Assembly: GCA_036365455.1 (NCBI GenBank)
Contig: JAWQUS010000008.1
Location: 17,157,501 to 17,221,500, forward strand
Reading direction: 5' to 3'
Length of the DNA stretch: 64,000 nucleotides
Origin: Macrosoma leucophasiata
Lineage: Eukaryota > Arthropoda > Insecta > Lepidoptera > Hedylidae
The notes beneath the pieces were generated by a model. The model saw nothing but the letters and a program-made list of their open reading frames with translations, did not search any database and was not told where the DNA came from. Position 1 is the first letter of the stretch; each line of letters starts with the position of its first letter. Below are positions 32,825 through 42,850 of this stretch, piece by piece. A program made the position numbers and the translations under genes.

Positions 32825-35455
32825 ATTCTCGTTCCCGGAGTGTACATGTAAGTATACAACTGCACCGTATGCCAGCTCACTGGCGTCCGCAAAGCCTAGA
32901 AGTATGACTTCTGTGCCGTCGGCTACTCCCAAGTAACGCGGTATTTTTAATTTATTAAGTGATGTTAATTCGGAACAAAACTGTTTCCATGATTTAATAA
33001 TATTGGGAGGCGGCACTTCATCCCAATCCAACTTTAAAAGCCAGAGCTGTCGAATCAGCAGTTTAGCGTAAAGGATAGTGGGTGCTACAAAGCCCATAAC
33101 ATCCCACAACCTAGCGATCGTTGAAAGTATAGCGCGTTTTGTACACTTCTCATCGGGAGGAGAAATTATGAAAAAGAAAGTATCTGTGTTGTTAGACCAA
33201 CGCAACCCCAGAATTTTATGTTGATCGGATTTATCGAATTCAACCTCACAAGGATACCTATGCGAAGCGGGAATATTATTTAGAACATTTGAGGAGTTGC
33301 TACTCCACTTAAGCAAGTCCCATTGAGCTCCCTTGAACAGGGCGATAAGTTCTTGAGCGGTGGCGAGCGCTTCATGTTCAGTTTGCGTCGAGAACACTAA
33401 ATCGTCCGTGTAAAGTGACGTAGTAGCGACTTCGCGGGCTCTCGGGTATTTATCTCCATCGTCAGTTATGAGCTGCTTGACGGTACGCAATGCATGGTAG
33501 GGACTAGACTTCAAACCGAAGCATACCCTATTGAACTGATACACAGCGAGAGGTTCCCGTGGGTCGAAGCGGTACAGGATGCGCTGAAAGCGGCGATCTT
33601 GTTCACGGACAGAAATTTGTAAAAACATTTGTTTACAATCTGCGGTAAGAGCGACAGCGAATAGTCTAAAATTTAATATTATTTGAAATAAATCTCCTTG
33701 CAGATTAGCACCGCTATGAAGAATATCGTTTAAGGAAATGCCAGAAGAAGTTTTACAGCTGGCATCTAAAACGACGCGTAATTTTGTCGTGGACTTGTCG
33801 TCACGGATGACGCCATGATGCGGGATCATATAAGTAGGAAAAAGAGAATTATCATGGTCATCAGTAGGCGCGGGTGACAAATATTTTTTATCTAAATACT
33901 CGTGCATTACGTCATCATAAGACATCCTCAGCTGGGGGGATGCTTCGAGTTTTCTCTCTAAGCACAAAAAACGTTTGCGTGCGGTTTCGAAAGAATTACC
34001 TAACGAAAAAAAATCTTCGCGAAACGGTAAAGCGACGGTATATCTACCGCTAAAATCTCGCTCAGTAGTAGTGCGGTAAAATTCTTCGCATTCAATGTCA
34101 TCCTGACACTGAACGGGCGGACAAGAAAGCTCTTCGAGCTCCCAAAATTTCTTTATTAAATCGTCAATAGTGACAGTTTTATCTCTGTGCACTATGGCGC
34201 AGCATGAAGTCAATGTCGACTGAGCGTAAGCGGGATGAAGCGTGGGTACGGAACCCATAATTACGTAACCGAGTACGGTATTGATAGCGGGCGGCGCGGC
34301 GGTGTTGCTGTGCATGGCGCCGGGCAATAATAAATGCGTAAACAGCGAAGCACCGATCAAAATGTCGACGGGGCTCGGTGTTGCGAACGTATCATCAGCG
34401 AGCGGTAAATTATTTAAATAAGAAAGCGCGGATTTATCTATATATGCAGATGGCAAATTATCTGTAATGTGATCTACAACTAACGCGGAAACATCGAATT
34501 TAATATTTGAATTATATTTAGAGTAAAATTGTAACGAAACTGAGCCCTGTATAGCCTTTTCTGAACCACCTATACCCTTAACTATAGTGTAAGGTATATT
34601 ATTTAAATGAATATTTAAACGCTTAGCGCAACTCGCCGAAATAAAATGACAATTAGAAGCAGTATCTAACAAACATCTCACTGTATGTGGTTGACCCGAA
34701 CTATCATACACAATAACCTGGGCCGTGGCTAGCAAAACTGTATTGTGCGTAATACATTGCTGGCGTTGTTCGTTGTAGTGAGTATTATTCGTGGTGGAAT
34801 GTAACGCGGCAGTGGATGTCGTACATAACGATACTTCATTGCGCGGAGTAGTGGAGCACGCTAGTGGCGACTGCGCGGTCTGCGCGAGTGCAGTCTCCTG
34901 CGGCGCAGTGGCGGAATGGTTAGGCGCGCGGCGGGACGTACCACGGTTCGAATCCGAGGAAGAAAAATGAAGTAATGTGTGATGCCTTTGATTACAGGAT
35001 CTACAGTTTGTATTAGAATTACACGATGATACTTTGTGGTTAATGCTTAAACAATTAACACACGCGTTGCGTTCTTTAATTAATTTAAAGCGTTCCTCTG
35101 GCGACATTTGAATAAATTTCGGACATTTAAATAAATGTTGATGGGTTATATTTTTACATAAGCATTTATTTGTGGAATTATTAAGTGTAGTGAGAAATGA
35201 ATATTTTTGCAAAGCGTTATTATTACTACTAGGACGGCCACGACTGACAATATTTTTATTATTACTAGCAGGACACGAGCGTTGTAGTATTTTAGATTGG
35301 TTTGTAATAAACTCAACCAGGCTATCGAAGGTAGGTATCTTGGATGAATCACCCAGCCGTTCGAACGTACGTACAGTATCGGAATCTAATTTTTTAAGCG
35401 CGAGATGTAAAATAATATAATCTGTTAAGTCTGGAATTTTTAAGTTTTTTAGACC
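32810..35455 (-). pseudogene. pol: BEL/Pao pol (zinc knuckles, protease, RT, start of RNase H), 3'-truncated
   Basis: The frame is the same as gag and open from just after the stop at 35456-35458 to 32810. Its first Met is at 35212; residues below count from there. A CX2CX4HX4C knuckle (C51, C54, H59, C64) is followed by CRSC at 70-73. The protease active-site region is LLDTASN (D183). Reverse transcriptase has LRVVLDAS (478-485), the motif A aspartate in LTADCKQMFLQI (D525), GLKSSP (566-571) and the catalytic pair in LYTDDLVF (D603, D604). RNase H begins with LLGFADASELAYGAV (D776) and stops at N796, where the 3' LTR starts. A full pol would need roughly another 900 residues, including integrase. 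YTDD replaces the more usual YVDD. Confidence 0.9.
34909..34955 (+). promoter_or_regulatory. Antisense Pol III box-like pair inside pol
   Basis: TGGCGGAATGG (34909-34919) fits the A-box pattern TGGCNNAGTGG with one mismatch, and GGTTCGAATCC (34945-34955) fits the B-box consensus. They lie 25 bases apart on the strand opposite pol, in the poorly conserved linker between zinc knuckles and protease. This could be a captured tRNA-like fragment or chance; no T-run terminator follows closely. Confidence 0.3.
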
Positions 35456-36178
35456 TCAAAAGGCTGTAACAAATTTATCGATAAATAAATCGAAATTATA
35501 CGCGGATGTAGAAGTTTGTGATTTAAATTCTAATAGCTGATCTAAATAGGTAGATGCGAGCGATCTTTTATCATCGTATTTATCGATAAGCATTTGTAAT
35601 AACAAATTATAATTTTCTGCGCAAGGCGTAATACCCGCGCAAGCGGTCTGCGCCTTACCTGTCAGTTTGCCTAAAAGGTAATACAATTTCTCCGAATCTG
35701 ACAGCGATGAAGTGTCGTGCACCGTGGATTTAAAACTCGCGAAAAACAATGGCCATGAACGAATGTCACCGTCGAAGGTCATAAGTTCAATGGGTGGTAA
35801 ATTAGGTTTAATTTTGCGGGGTAACTTATTATCAACATTTTTAGTGTTTAGCTGCGAACTTATATGCTTAATGCGGCCATATAGGTCGTCAAATGAGATC
35901 AGACTATGAAAATTAGGCGTTGCGTCTGGATCGATTGTCAATAATCGATCATTATAATTATCTAAAAGTTGTTGAAATTCACTACGAAGAGTATCTACCG
36001 TAGTGACCGAACTAAAGAAACTTTCCTTTAAATTCTCATCTATATGTATATTTTTTGAAGAGTCATAAATATTTTGAATCCGCTCAAAAATAGTATTGCG
36101 TTTAGCTTCTAATAATTTTAATTCTTTGTCCAATAATTCAGAGGAAGCAGTGCGTTTACTTTTCTTTTCTTCCGCCAT
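35456..36178 (-). pseudogene. gag: BEL/Pao gag N-terminal part, ended by an in-frame stop
   Basis: 240 codons starting MAEEKKSKRT at 36178. A charged, probably coiled-coil N-terminus (about 1-35) is followed by the DUF1759-type gag core: PPIELMTFDGDIRSWPLF at 128-145 and SDSEKLYYLLGKLTGKAQ at 160-177. An in-frame TGA (35456-35458) follows AF. The same frame continues without a shift into the rest of gag and pol (GLKNLKIPDLTDYI...), so this single stop breaks an otherwise continuous polyprotein. It lies inside a conserved gag region, not at a gag-pol junction, so a point mutation is more likely than programmed readthrough. Confidence 0.9.
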
Positions 36179-36573
36179 ATTTGTAACAATTAATTTAAAA
36201 GTTTAAAAACCGCTACAAAATGCTTGTAAACGAGCTGCGCGCGCAGGGCACGCGCACTCGGCGACTCGGCGTTATACCGGCGTCCGGCGTATGGCGGCAA
36301 ATATGGAGGTAGAAATAGAATGAAACAGAGTCGTGGCGAGTTTTATACAGAAAAATATGATGAAATGCGTTTATATAGATAAGTATATAATAATTATATG
36401 TATGCCGACAACGTAATAACTGTTGTGGCGCGGTATATGCGGTATAAAACAGATATAAATATGAGGTTATTTATATGCGTTTGCGTAAATAATAAAGAAA
36501 TATTTATAAATACACTTATAAGACAGATCCTTACAAGGGCGGTGCGGAATATATAAGTCGAAACGGATCGAAA

Positions 36574-36591
36574 TCCGGCTCGAAGTGACCA
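36574..36591 (-). other. Primer-binding site, tRNA-Tyr-like
   Basis: The minus strand reads TGGTCACTTCGAGCCGGATT, beginning 7 bases after the 5' LTR. Complementary to a tRNA 3' end ...TCCGGCTCGAAG(T)GACCA, it fits tRNA-Tyr (from my knowledge of insect tRNA-Tyr) with one extra A after TGGTC. Confidence 0.6.
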
Positions 36592-36598
36592 AATCAAA

Positions 36599-36864
36599 TG
36601 GTAGGTAGCTCAGCGGCACGCCTGAAGGGCAGTGGACTGTATGTTTTAGATCAATGTAAGCGTTGTCTTGTCTCTCGCGAGGGCATGCGGTTGCGGAAGA
36701 TGTAGGAGATCTAGCAGGAAGGAACTCGTGCACTTACCTCGTTGGCGCAACTCCAGGCGTCCCCGGGCAACAGAGCCTTCCGGTGCAAATCCACACCACA
36801 CAGACACTCGCGGTGGGTTAGGTGTTAAGTTTTATCAGGCGCACAACAGTCACCACACTACACA
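36599..36864 (-). repeat. 5' LTR of the BEL/Pao element
   Basis: 266 bp offset from the 3' LTR by 4,040 bp; two substitutions separate them (CGGTGCAAATCCACACC here). It would carry the promoter; I cannot place a TATA box with confidence. Confidence 0.9.
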
Positions 36865-37080
36865 CTTGGGATAGCGGGAATGCGAGGACTTCGAAAAACG
36901 TATGTCCGTTGAAGTCGACGATTTGGCGGCGACTCGCGTCCTCGCGGTTTGCGAGGCGGTAAGCGACAGTGCACGAGAGGGAAAAGGATAGGTAATGATG
37001 GGTATTGCGGGTGCGATGAGACAAAGTATAATTACAAGCGATTTTTGCCGAAAGCGGCGCCACCACGGACAAAAAAAGTG
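36865..37080 (-). other. GC-richer flank upstream of the 5' LTR
   Basis: Two minus-strand frames remain open through this flank into the LTR. One of them contains a hydrophobic run (SLVIILCLIAPAIPII). I recognise no domain. It may be a leftover of another element, because no target duplication ties this flank to the left side. Confidence 0.35.
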
Positions 37081-37445
37081 CAATATTGGTGTGATGTTTT
37101 AAATCGTTCCTTTTAAGAGTATGTGTTTTAATACATATTTATAATATAAAGAATTGGTATCATTTCAAAATGACACAAATATAATTATTGTATGTTTAGT
37201 GATATATTTTTTTAATAAATATTTTATACAAGTTTCTAATTTTGGTAATCCAATTTTGGTGATTTTGGTGGTGTTTTACGTATGACAAGAGTTGTTTTGC
37301 TACACCAAAATTATTCATATTTCTGCATGCATAGATTTTTCTTACATTTTTTATAACTCAATAGGTATTTCTTGAAAACAAATAATAAGAATTACTGTTA
37401 AATTCAAAAATAAAAATTTCCACCAAAATTAGCCAAAAAATCGTA

Positions 37446-37740
37446 GTTGTTGAAATTCACTCATAAGCATCGTTCTACGCGAGGCAGTTTAACCCTACCC
37501 TGATCAATTATCTGTAGTTGCGTGTCCATTAGAGTGTTTTGCGGAGCTTGGCCGCCGAGTCTCTTTCCGGGATATTGTTGCTACCTGCCACCACAGAAAG
37601 GATAAGAGTATTATTGCAACCGGATTTTGAGGTGAAATTTATCAGTAGTGTGTTATCGACTGCAGCTAATGCTTTCCGCAGGCCTAACCTTCAACCACTT
37701 CGATCCGAGGTGGATAATTAACCCATTGAGAGCAAAATTT
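37446..37740 (+). repeat. U repeat, copy 2
   Basis: Contains AACCCTACCCTGATCAATTA, CGAGTCTCTTTCCGGGATAT, TTTTGAGGTGAAATTTATCA, GTAGTGTGTTATCGACTGCA and CCACTTCGATCCGAGGTG. Begins about 420 bp before copy 3. Confidence 0.75.
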
Positions 37741-37861
37741 ATCTTTATTTATTTTACAGTTATGTCTGAAGAAGTATTCATATTAATACATTAGTTATAC
37801 ATTAGTTATTTTTAGAACCACAGAAATAAACAAAGCTCTACATTAATAAGCAGTGAATTAT

Positions 37862-38195
37862 CGATGTAGAGGTTTATTACACACAATGGACACGTCCATC
37901 AGCTCTATTCACAAACAATAAAAACAAATAAGCATCGTCTTTCGACAGGCAATTTCACCCTACCCTGATCAATTATCGAATTGTTCTGTAGTTTTGCGTG
38001 AGAGTGTTGTAGGAAACTTGGCCACCGGGTCTCTTTTCGGAATATTGTTGCTGCTCCTGCCAGCACTGAAAAGATAAGAGTATAACTGCCACCGGATTTT
38101 GGGGTGAAATTTATCAGCACTGTGTTGTCGACTGCAGCTAGGGTTTTCCGCAGGTGTAACAATTGACCACTTAACGATCCGAGGTGAAAAGTAGA
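37862..38195 (+). repeat. U repeat, copy 3
   Basis: Contains ACAAACAATAAAAACAAATA, CACCCTACCCTGATCAATTA, TTTTGGGGTGAAATTTATCA and CCACTTAACGATCCGAGGTG. A minus-strand frame is open for 85 codons (37905-38162) with LINFTPKSGGS, but the frame is broken in the other copies, so coding is doubtful. Confidence 0.75.
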
Positions 38196-38269
38196 TGGCA
38201 GGTAGGTGGCACGTCTCGAGACGACATTAGTCTACTTCACCGGACAATCGGCAAAGAACACAGACGGCG

Positions 38270-38400
38270 CTCTCAGCCTAAATAAAAGTCAGGGCAACTG
38301 CCTAAGGTAGATTCTTGTGGGTTCGAACCTTGGCTTAGGCCGTTGCCGAGGGACACATAAGACATGTGCGATTAAGGGCGGTGTAACTTTCGCTCTAGTT
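38270..38400 (+). repeat. Possible tRNA-like SINE head
   Basis: CAACTGCCTAAGGTAGATTC followed by GTGGGTTCGAACCTTGGCTT has a B-box-like core (GGTTCGAACC) but a weak A box. I cannot match it to the V or W family. Confidence 0.3.
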
Positions 38401-38451
38401 ATCGGTTCGTGATCAACTACTGCTGAGACCTAAATTTATTTATACTACTAC

Positions 38452-38530
38452 ACTAGCTGATCCAGCAAACTTCGTATTGCCTCACAATGAAAAAATGTAT
38501 TAAAGGTTTGATAGATGGGTAATATTAAAA
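38452..38530 (+). repeat. T1 RTE-like repeat, head only
   Basis: ACTAGCTGATCCAGCAAACT, then TCGTATTGCCTCACAATG and GGTTTGATAGATGGGTAAT. The rest of T1 is absent. Confidence 0.65.
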
Positions 38531-39022
38531 AAAATTGTACATTTCAACATGGTGAAATGTCCACGCAAGATTCTGTCAATATTGATGTGAATCTCTCTCT
38601 GATAGTAATGTATACCTTAAGTTTTAAGTGTAGTTTGAAATGACAATATATATCCTGGGTTACAATAGATTTTTTTAAATTTCGCCTTTTAGTTTAGAGG
38701 TACCGTTTTTCTCCCATGGAACAATACTTGTCCCCGAAAATGTGGCTGTTACAAAAGAAATATTCGTTTCTGATTTGCTTCTCACTTTATACATTTAATA
38801 AAAAAATTAAGCTCTATTTTACTAAACCTATCTACTAAGTCGTAGATTTTTGAAAATAAAAACCATTGCGATGATTTAAGTTAACTTAAATCTGCGTCCA
38901 TGCTACTTTTCATTTTTGTTATTCTATCTTGTAACAACAATATTTGTAGTTTTTTTTTTATTATGAATTAGCTACACTGCTTTTGCAATCGACAACCAAT
39001 CACGAAATGCTAAATAGTGACA

Positions 39023-39131
39023 GTCAGCCATTTTGCGGCGTGCATCTTGCTGAGATATTTGTGCTTGTTGCTGTAATGAATATTTTCAACTTTAAAAAGT
39101 TCCTTTTGTGCCCAAGCTGGATATTAAAACG
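39023..39131 (+). other. Possible 5' exon of the degraded gene copy at 39.6 kb
   Basis: An initiator-like CAGTCAGCC is followed by GCCATTTTGCGGCG and, 100 bp on, by a strong splice donor (ACG|GTAAGTG, intron start 39132). A matching acceptor (TTTGTTTTAG, 39577-39586) lies 455 bp downstream, just before an ATG. This gives a coherent exon-intron-exon layout, but it is untested. Confidence 0.4.
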
Positions 39132-39588
39132 GTAAGTGATTTAAATATGATGTACCCGTATAATTACGGTGTTATTATCGCACTTGAAATAAATGTAATC
39201 GTGAAAATAATTAAAAGATATTGAAAGTTTTTATTTGATTGAAGTTATATTAAACTTGTGACTTCTATTCCGTAATGTTACGATTTGTTACATTTTTTTG
39301 TAACGTTACAAAAATGATGCAACAAAATGGAAGTAAAGCCAATTTCACTATAAACTGAACAGGTACATAGTATGTTTTTTTTATTAAGTCAATAATAAGA
39401 TTATTATTATTTATCGAGACATTAGGGATCATTACCATACATTTTAGTGAAAATGGTGTGTCTAAGTCTATTTTATGTGCCTAATGCATTTTTAACTGTT
39501 TAAGTTTTGACTTTTGTTAGGTGACCCATTAGTTCCTTAAACAAAATAAATTATTTTCATTTGATACAATATTTAATTTGTTTTAGAA

Positions 39589-39771
39589 ATGCCTCTAACA
39601 TCTGCCGAACGACAATTCAGGCAATAGAGAGTGACATAAAGAACAGGATCCTATAAAATATGAAGAAATCCGGAAAACTTGGAAAGAATAAAAGCCAAGT
39701 ATGTTAAAATAGCTAAGCTATCGGAGAGCGCAAAAAAAAGAGAAGGAGAGAATGAAGAATGCTAAAAAATA
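39589..39771 (+). pseudogene. Degraded copy of a small basic-rich multicopy gene
   Basis: Immediately after a splice-acceptor-like TTTGTTTTAG, the frame starts MPLTSAERQFRQ and stops. Shifted frames continue with QDPIKYEEIRKTWKE and then KAKYVKIAKLSESAKKREGE. Together these resemble a family I have seen in insect gene sets that begins MPL-S-AERQR-(F/Y)R and is rich in Lys, Arg and Glu; its function is unknown to me. At least two frameshifts or stops make this copy non-functional. A small MITE follows at 39772. Confidence 0.5.
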
Positions 39772-39852
39772 GGGTTGCACCAACATATTTGTTAAAGTTA
39801 TTGTATTTGAAATGTTATAACTTTAACTTTGACAAATATGGTGGTGCAACCC
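39772..39852. mobile_element. 81-bp MITE
   Basis: The ends GGGTTGCACCAACATATTTG and its near mirror (right end, read inverted, GGGTTGCACCACCATATTTG) pair for about 27 bp with few mismatches. A related fragment is at about 10667-10730 (GTTGCACCACGATATTTGTT). No clear target duplication. Confidence 0.7.
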
Positions 39853-40033
39853 AGGGTAAAATTTTTACTTAACATGACCTACTATAATAATATGATAATG
39901 TTATAATGTGCCCTTAATTTAATTTTGAGGCTGATAAACACATGCCTGTTAATTGCCATAGTTATTTTATAGCTGATTGTTAAATTTTTATTCCTGTTTT
40001 TAATTCATAAAAATGTATCAAGAGTTTTGTTCT

Positions 40034-40182
40034 TAGGAATATTATTTAAATGAGCCAAGTCAAGTATATGTCTCCCTATCGACAGCGTAGCACTATGGTG
40101 ACAGAAAGAGAGACATGTTGTACACTTGACAGGTCCAATTTTTTATAAAATTAAACTTGGTTCATTTTAATAATATTCTTAC
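40034..40182. mobile_element. Small MITE
   Basis: The left end TAGGAATATTATTTAAATGA, then GCCAAGT, mirrors the right end read inverted, TAAGAATATTATTAAAATGA, then ACCAAGT. A second inner pair, GTCAAGT...GTCTC and GAGAC...ACTTGAC, extends the fold. Confidence 0.65.
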
Positions 40183-40385
40183 GATCCAAGCTCTTGATAA
40201 TATGTTATTGATTAATGTTATTGTTGATTTGTTTATAAAGTTATCTGAATCAACCTATTGTTTTATTTACATTGTGAAATAGCCCTATTACTTCCTTTTT
40301 GTTTCACTTTCGTTACAGTTTTCATATTTGTTACGAAAATATTTTTTTGTTTCTTTTTGGTGACTGTACAAAATTCTCTAACATT

Positions 40386-40505
40386 ACCCAGATATTACCC
40401 AGACTATTTGTATGGAAAAATGAAATTGCCGTTTTTACTATTTCCTTTCAATTTCTTCATTTTACCTTTTAAACCTTTCCTGGACTTCCAAAAATCATTC
40501 AAAAT
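40386..40505 (+). repeat. T1 RTE-like repeat, middle part
   Basis: GACTATTTGTATGGAAAAAT, TTTCAATTTCTTCATTTTAC, CTTTCCTGGACTTCCAAAAA. An open frame at 40258-40650 crosses it but is not a gene. Confidence 0.65.
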
Positions 40506-41155
40506 TATGAAGTATATTAATTTAATTCAGTCGTTCGTTAAGATGCAGATACGGGTATTTATTTCGGAGTTTTATGTGTATAATTTTAATGTTTTTTTTA
40601 TCTTTTATTCATATGATTATGATGTAGGTAGGTTAATTTCATTTCATTAAGTTATTGTGAAACAAAAAGTTCCCTAATTTCCTTCTTTTTAATGTATTGT
40701 GCGAATACTATAAATGACATCCATAATATCAATTCATGTCTAAAGCTTATTGTCTACATCATGATGTACCTAGACCTTCACCCCGAACTTGAATAAATTG
40801 AATGTCGTTTGATGATAATCATAATAACGCAAGTACCCTACTTCATGAATTAGACAAATTCTTCTATTAAAACGACCATTGAACAATATAGAAGCCTTAT
40901 ATAAATTGCATTCGCTCTCGTTTTATAATCCAGTTTTTTATTTATAAGTTATGAAATAATAATTATTATAGTTATTGATTTTTGGTATAAAAACTAACAG
41001 CGGAAACTATTGGAAATTAAAAGCAATCTTAATCGCAATATCACTTATTTCCCGATTCGGGCTCTCCAGAGCTTCCATAAATCGGAAACGTTATGACGGA
41101 TGACATGAATGGCAAGTGACTACTGCAGCTTATATATGTATATCTACACAAAAAT

Positions 41156-41466
41156 AACTGCCTCGGTAGCCTAGTGGTAGCAGGCCACTACTACTACGCT
41201 GAGGTCCTGGGTTCGATTCCCGGGTAGGGGGTTATCAGAGATAATGGTGAAAAAGCCTTTGTCTCTGGTTCTATTGGGATTTTTCCATTTTCGGGAAATT
41301 TCCCAGTACCTCAAAGTTTGGTAATGTGCCCGGAGATGTCAACAGGCTCGCCACCTGTTACATGGGCCAAAACGTAACCGGCGAATCGTGGGTGTTTGCA
41401 TGTATGCTTGAATGCATGCATTTACCTCTGCCTACCCCTTCGAGAATTACAGGCGTGAAGTTACGT
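41156..41466 (+). mobile_element. V tRNA-derived SINE, full length
   Basis: 311 bp with an 11-bp target duplication TACACAAAAAT (41145-41155, 41467-41477). Head: AACTGCCTCGGTAGCCTAGTGG (A-box-like) and GGGTTCGATTCCCGGGTAGG (B-box-like). Body: GGTTATCAGAGATAATGGTG, CTATTGGGATTTTTCCATTT, GTGCCCGGAGATGTCAACAG, ending TACAGGCGTGAAGTTACG. It is the reference copy for the fragments at 1.9, 14.5, 22.4, 29.0, 44.3 and 51.0 kb. Confidence 0.85.
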
Positions 41467-41624
41467 TACACAAAAATCAGAGGAACAAGTGCAGATGTGT
41501 GATCATCCCTGAGTAGTGTGTCTTAGTAGTTTGTCCTTGTTATCATTATTACGAGACTCTATTACCATTTAACCGCAATATAGGTTATAGTGCTGAACGA
41601 TTTAGCGACAAATAGATTAGGTAA

Positions 41625-41732
41625 GGGCGGCCACACAAAACTGCGATGCGATGCGATGCCGCATCGCAGGCGATGTATTCGTGCGAGCTCGCGGATATTT
41701 GCGATGCGATGCGAATTTGCAGTTAGGAGCCC
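41625..41732. mobile_element. 108-bp MITE, PIF/Harbinger-like
   Basis: Starts GGGCGGCCACAC and ends TAGGAGCCC, with TAA on both sides (41622-41624, 41733-41735). Other S copies read AGGTAATGCGGTGG at this point with a single TAA, which confirms the insertion. The interior is made of GCGATGCGATGCGATG words in both orientations and folds on itself. Confidence 0.7.
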
Positions 41733-42684
41733 TAATGCGGTGGCGGCTACATTCTCGAGCGCCGACACTGGACACTAACACCTGTATAGTACTAAGAATA
41801 ACTTGATCTATGTATGTAAATGGCGATGAACTTATTAAAAATTATTCATTAGAGAGTGGGCCGGCGTCACACATTAAAGCTTCCTGCAAATTATACAAAA
41901 CTTTTGGGTTGAACCCTACGTTGACCTTCGTGTTACGAGTATGTGTTTTGTTGACATAACGGAGGTGCTATATACATATATTACAGATCAATTTATACGT
42001 AGCGACTTTAGTACACATGATTATCATTCATTTCAATGCTTATTATGCTTATAACCAGCGAGCGTGTTTTAGCAACAAAATGTTATATATATATGACGGG
42101 GATGGAGAATATGAACATACTGACCTGACTAAACCGATGATTATAGAAACTCCTTAGCAAAGTATTAAAACATACCCAGTGGATTGATGGACAAGTGTCA
42201 TCAATAACACTTGTCAGTTAAATTAGAATTTGGAAAATGAGAAAATAGAGAAAAGGCGGCGTCCGCGCCGGTTCCTTGATATAATGTGGTAACTCGATAT
42301 AGCAATCTAGATTCAGTAATAGTTGGATAACGAGATATAGTAACGATTCGCGTAGTACTGAATTGATTGGCAGAAGAGATTTACTTTGTGCAATGAATAT
42401 TGGTATTCCGGTAACTGTGTGCCCGGTCGTAAGAGTTTCTTGCCCGTTCTTCTCTGCCGGCGTAATCGAATGGGCGGATCTTTGGCACTAAACGACTATT
42501 GCTTGATCTTCTGCCAAACCATGTGCTTTATTTCATCACCCGCTCGAGTACCCACCCGCAGACGCCCACAAACACGAGTAACATATCGGCTTATGGAAAG
42601 ACACGCAGACAATACTACCTAGATGTCCTAGATGTCGTTACTGGAGAGGCCTCCTGCCGACATATATATAACAGTTTATCTTAC

Positions 42685-42850
42685 TACTAGGTATTATAAA
42701 TGTGAAAATATGTTTGTTTGTTTGTTGCTCAATCACGCTAAAGCGGCTTGACGGATTTCGATCAAATTTTATACACAAGTAGAGTAGAGTACCTATATAC
42801 GACTGAAACAAATAAGATCATTTTACCCCGTTCAGAGGTTTCTTAGGGAA
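42685..42850 (+). repeat. T6 RTE-like repeat, copy 1
   Basis: TAGGTATTATAAATGTGAAA, GTTTGTTTGTTTGTTGCTCA, GCGGCTTGACGGATTTCGAT and ATTTTATACACAAGTAGAGT. The second copy is at 61491-61650. Confidence 0.65.

Larger units (their letters stand above)
32559..36864 (-). mobile_element. Deleted BEL/Pao LTR retrotransposon
   Basis: 4,306 bp on the minus strand with two 266-bp LTRs, a tRNA-type primer site, gag, protease and reverse transcriptase. Everything after the first part of RNase H is gone (rest of RNase H, integrase, 3' untranslated region, polypurine tract), and coding sequence meets the 3' LTR directly. Autonomous family members are usually 6-7 kb. The LTRs differ at two positions, so the insertion is fairly young. 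I see no 5-bp target duplication: the five bases on the left are CGGAC and on the right CTTGG. That suggests recombination or rearrangement after insertion. It cannot transpose by itself. Confidence 0.9.
41090..41785 (-). repeat. Old S-family copy carrying two later insertions
   Basis: S sequence is recognisable at 41100-41155 (GTGACTACTGCAGCTTATAT), 41478-41624 (TTATAGTGCTGAACGATTTA, then AATAGATTAGGTAA) and 41733-41775 (TAATGCGGTGGCGG). It is interrupted by a V SINE and by a 108-bp MITE. Confidence 0.75.

Noticed and set aside
32810..32936. Plus-strand frames over the LTRs (32628-32936, 36668-36874)
   Set aside because: They are shadows of the LTR sequence read on the wrong strand and appear in both LTRs for that reason alone.
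32559..36864. A 5-bp target duplication for the Pao element
   Set aside because: The bases flanking the outer LTR ends (CGGAC and CTTGG) do not match, nor do shifted versions by one or two bases.
40258..40650. 130-codon frame
   Set aside because: It runs through a T1 repeat fragment and T-rich DNA, with Phe-rich low-complexity translation.
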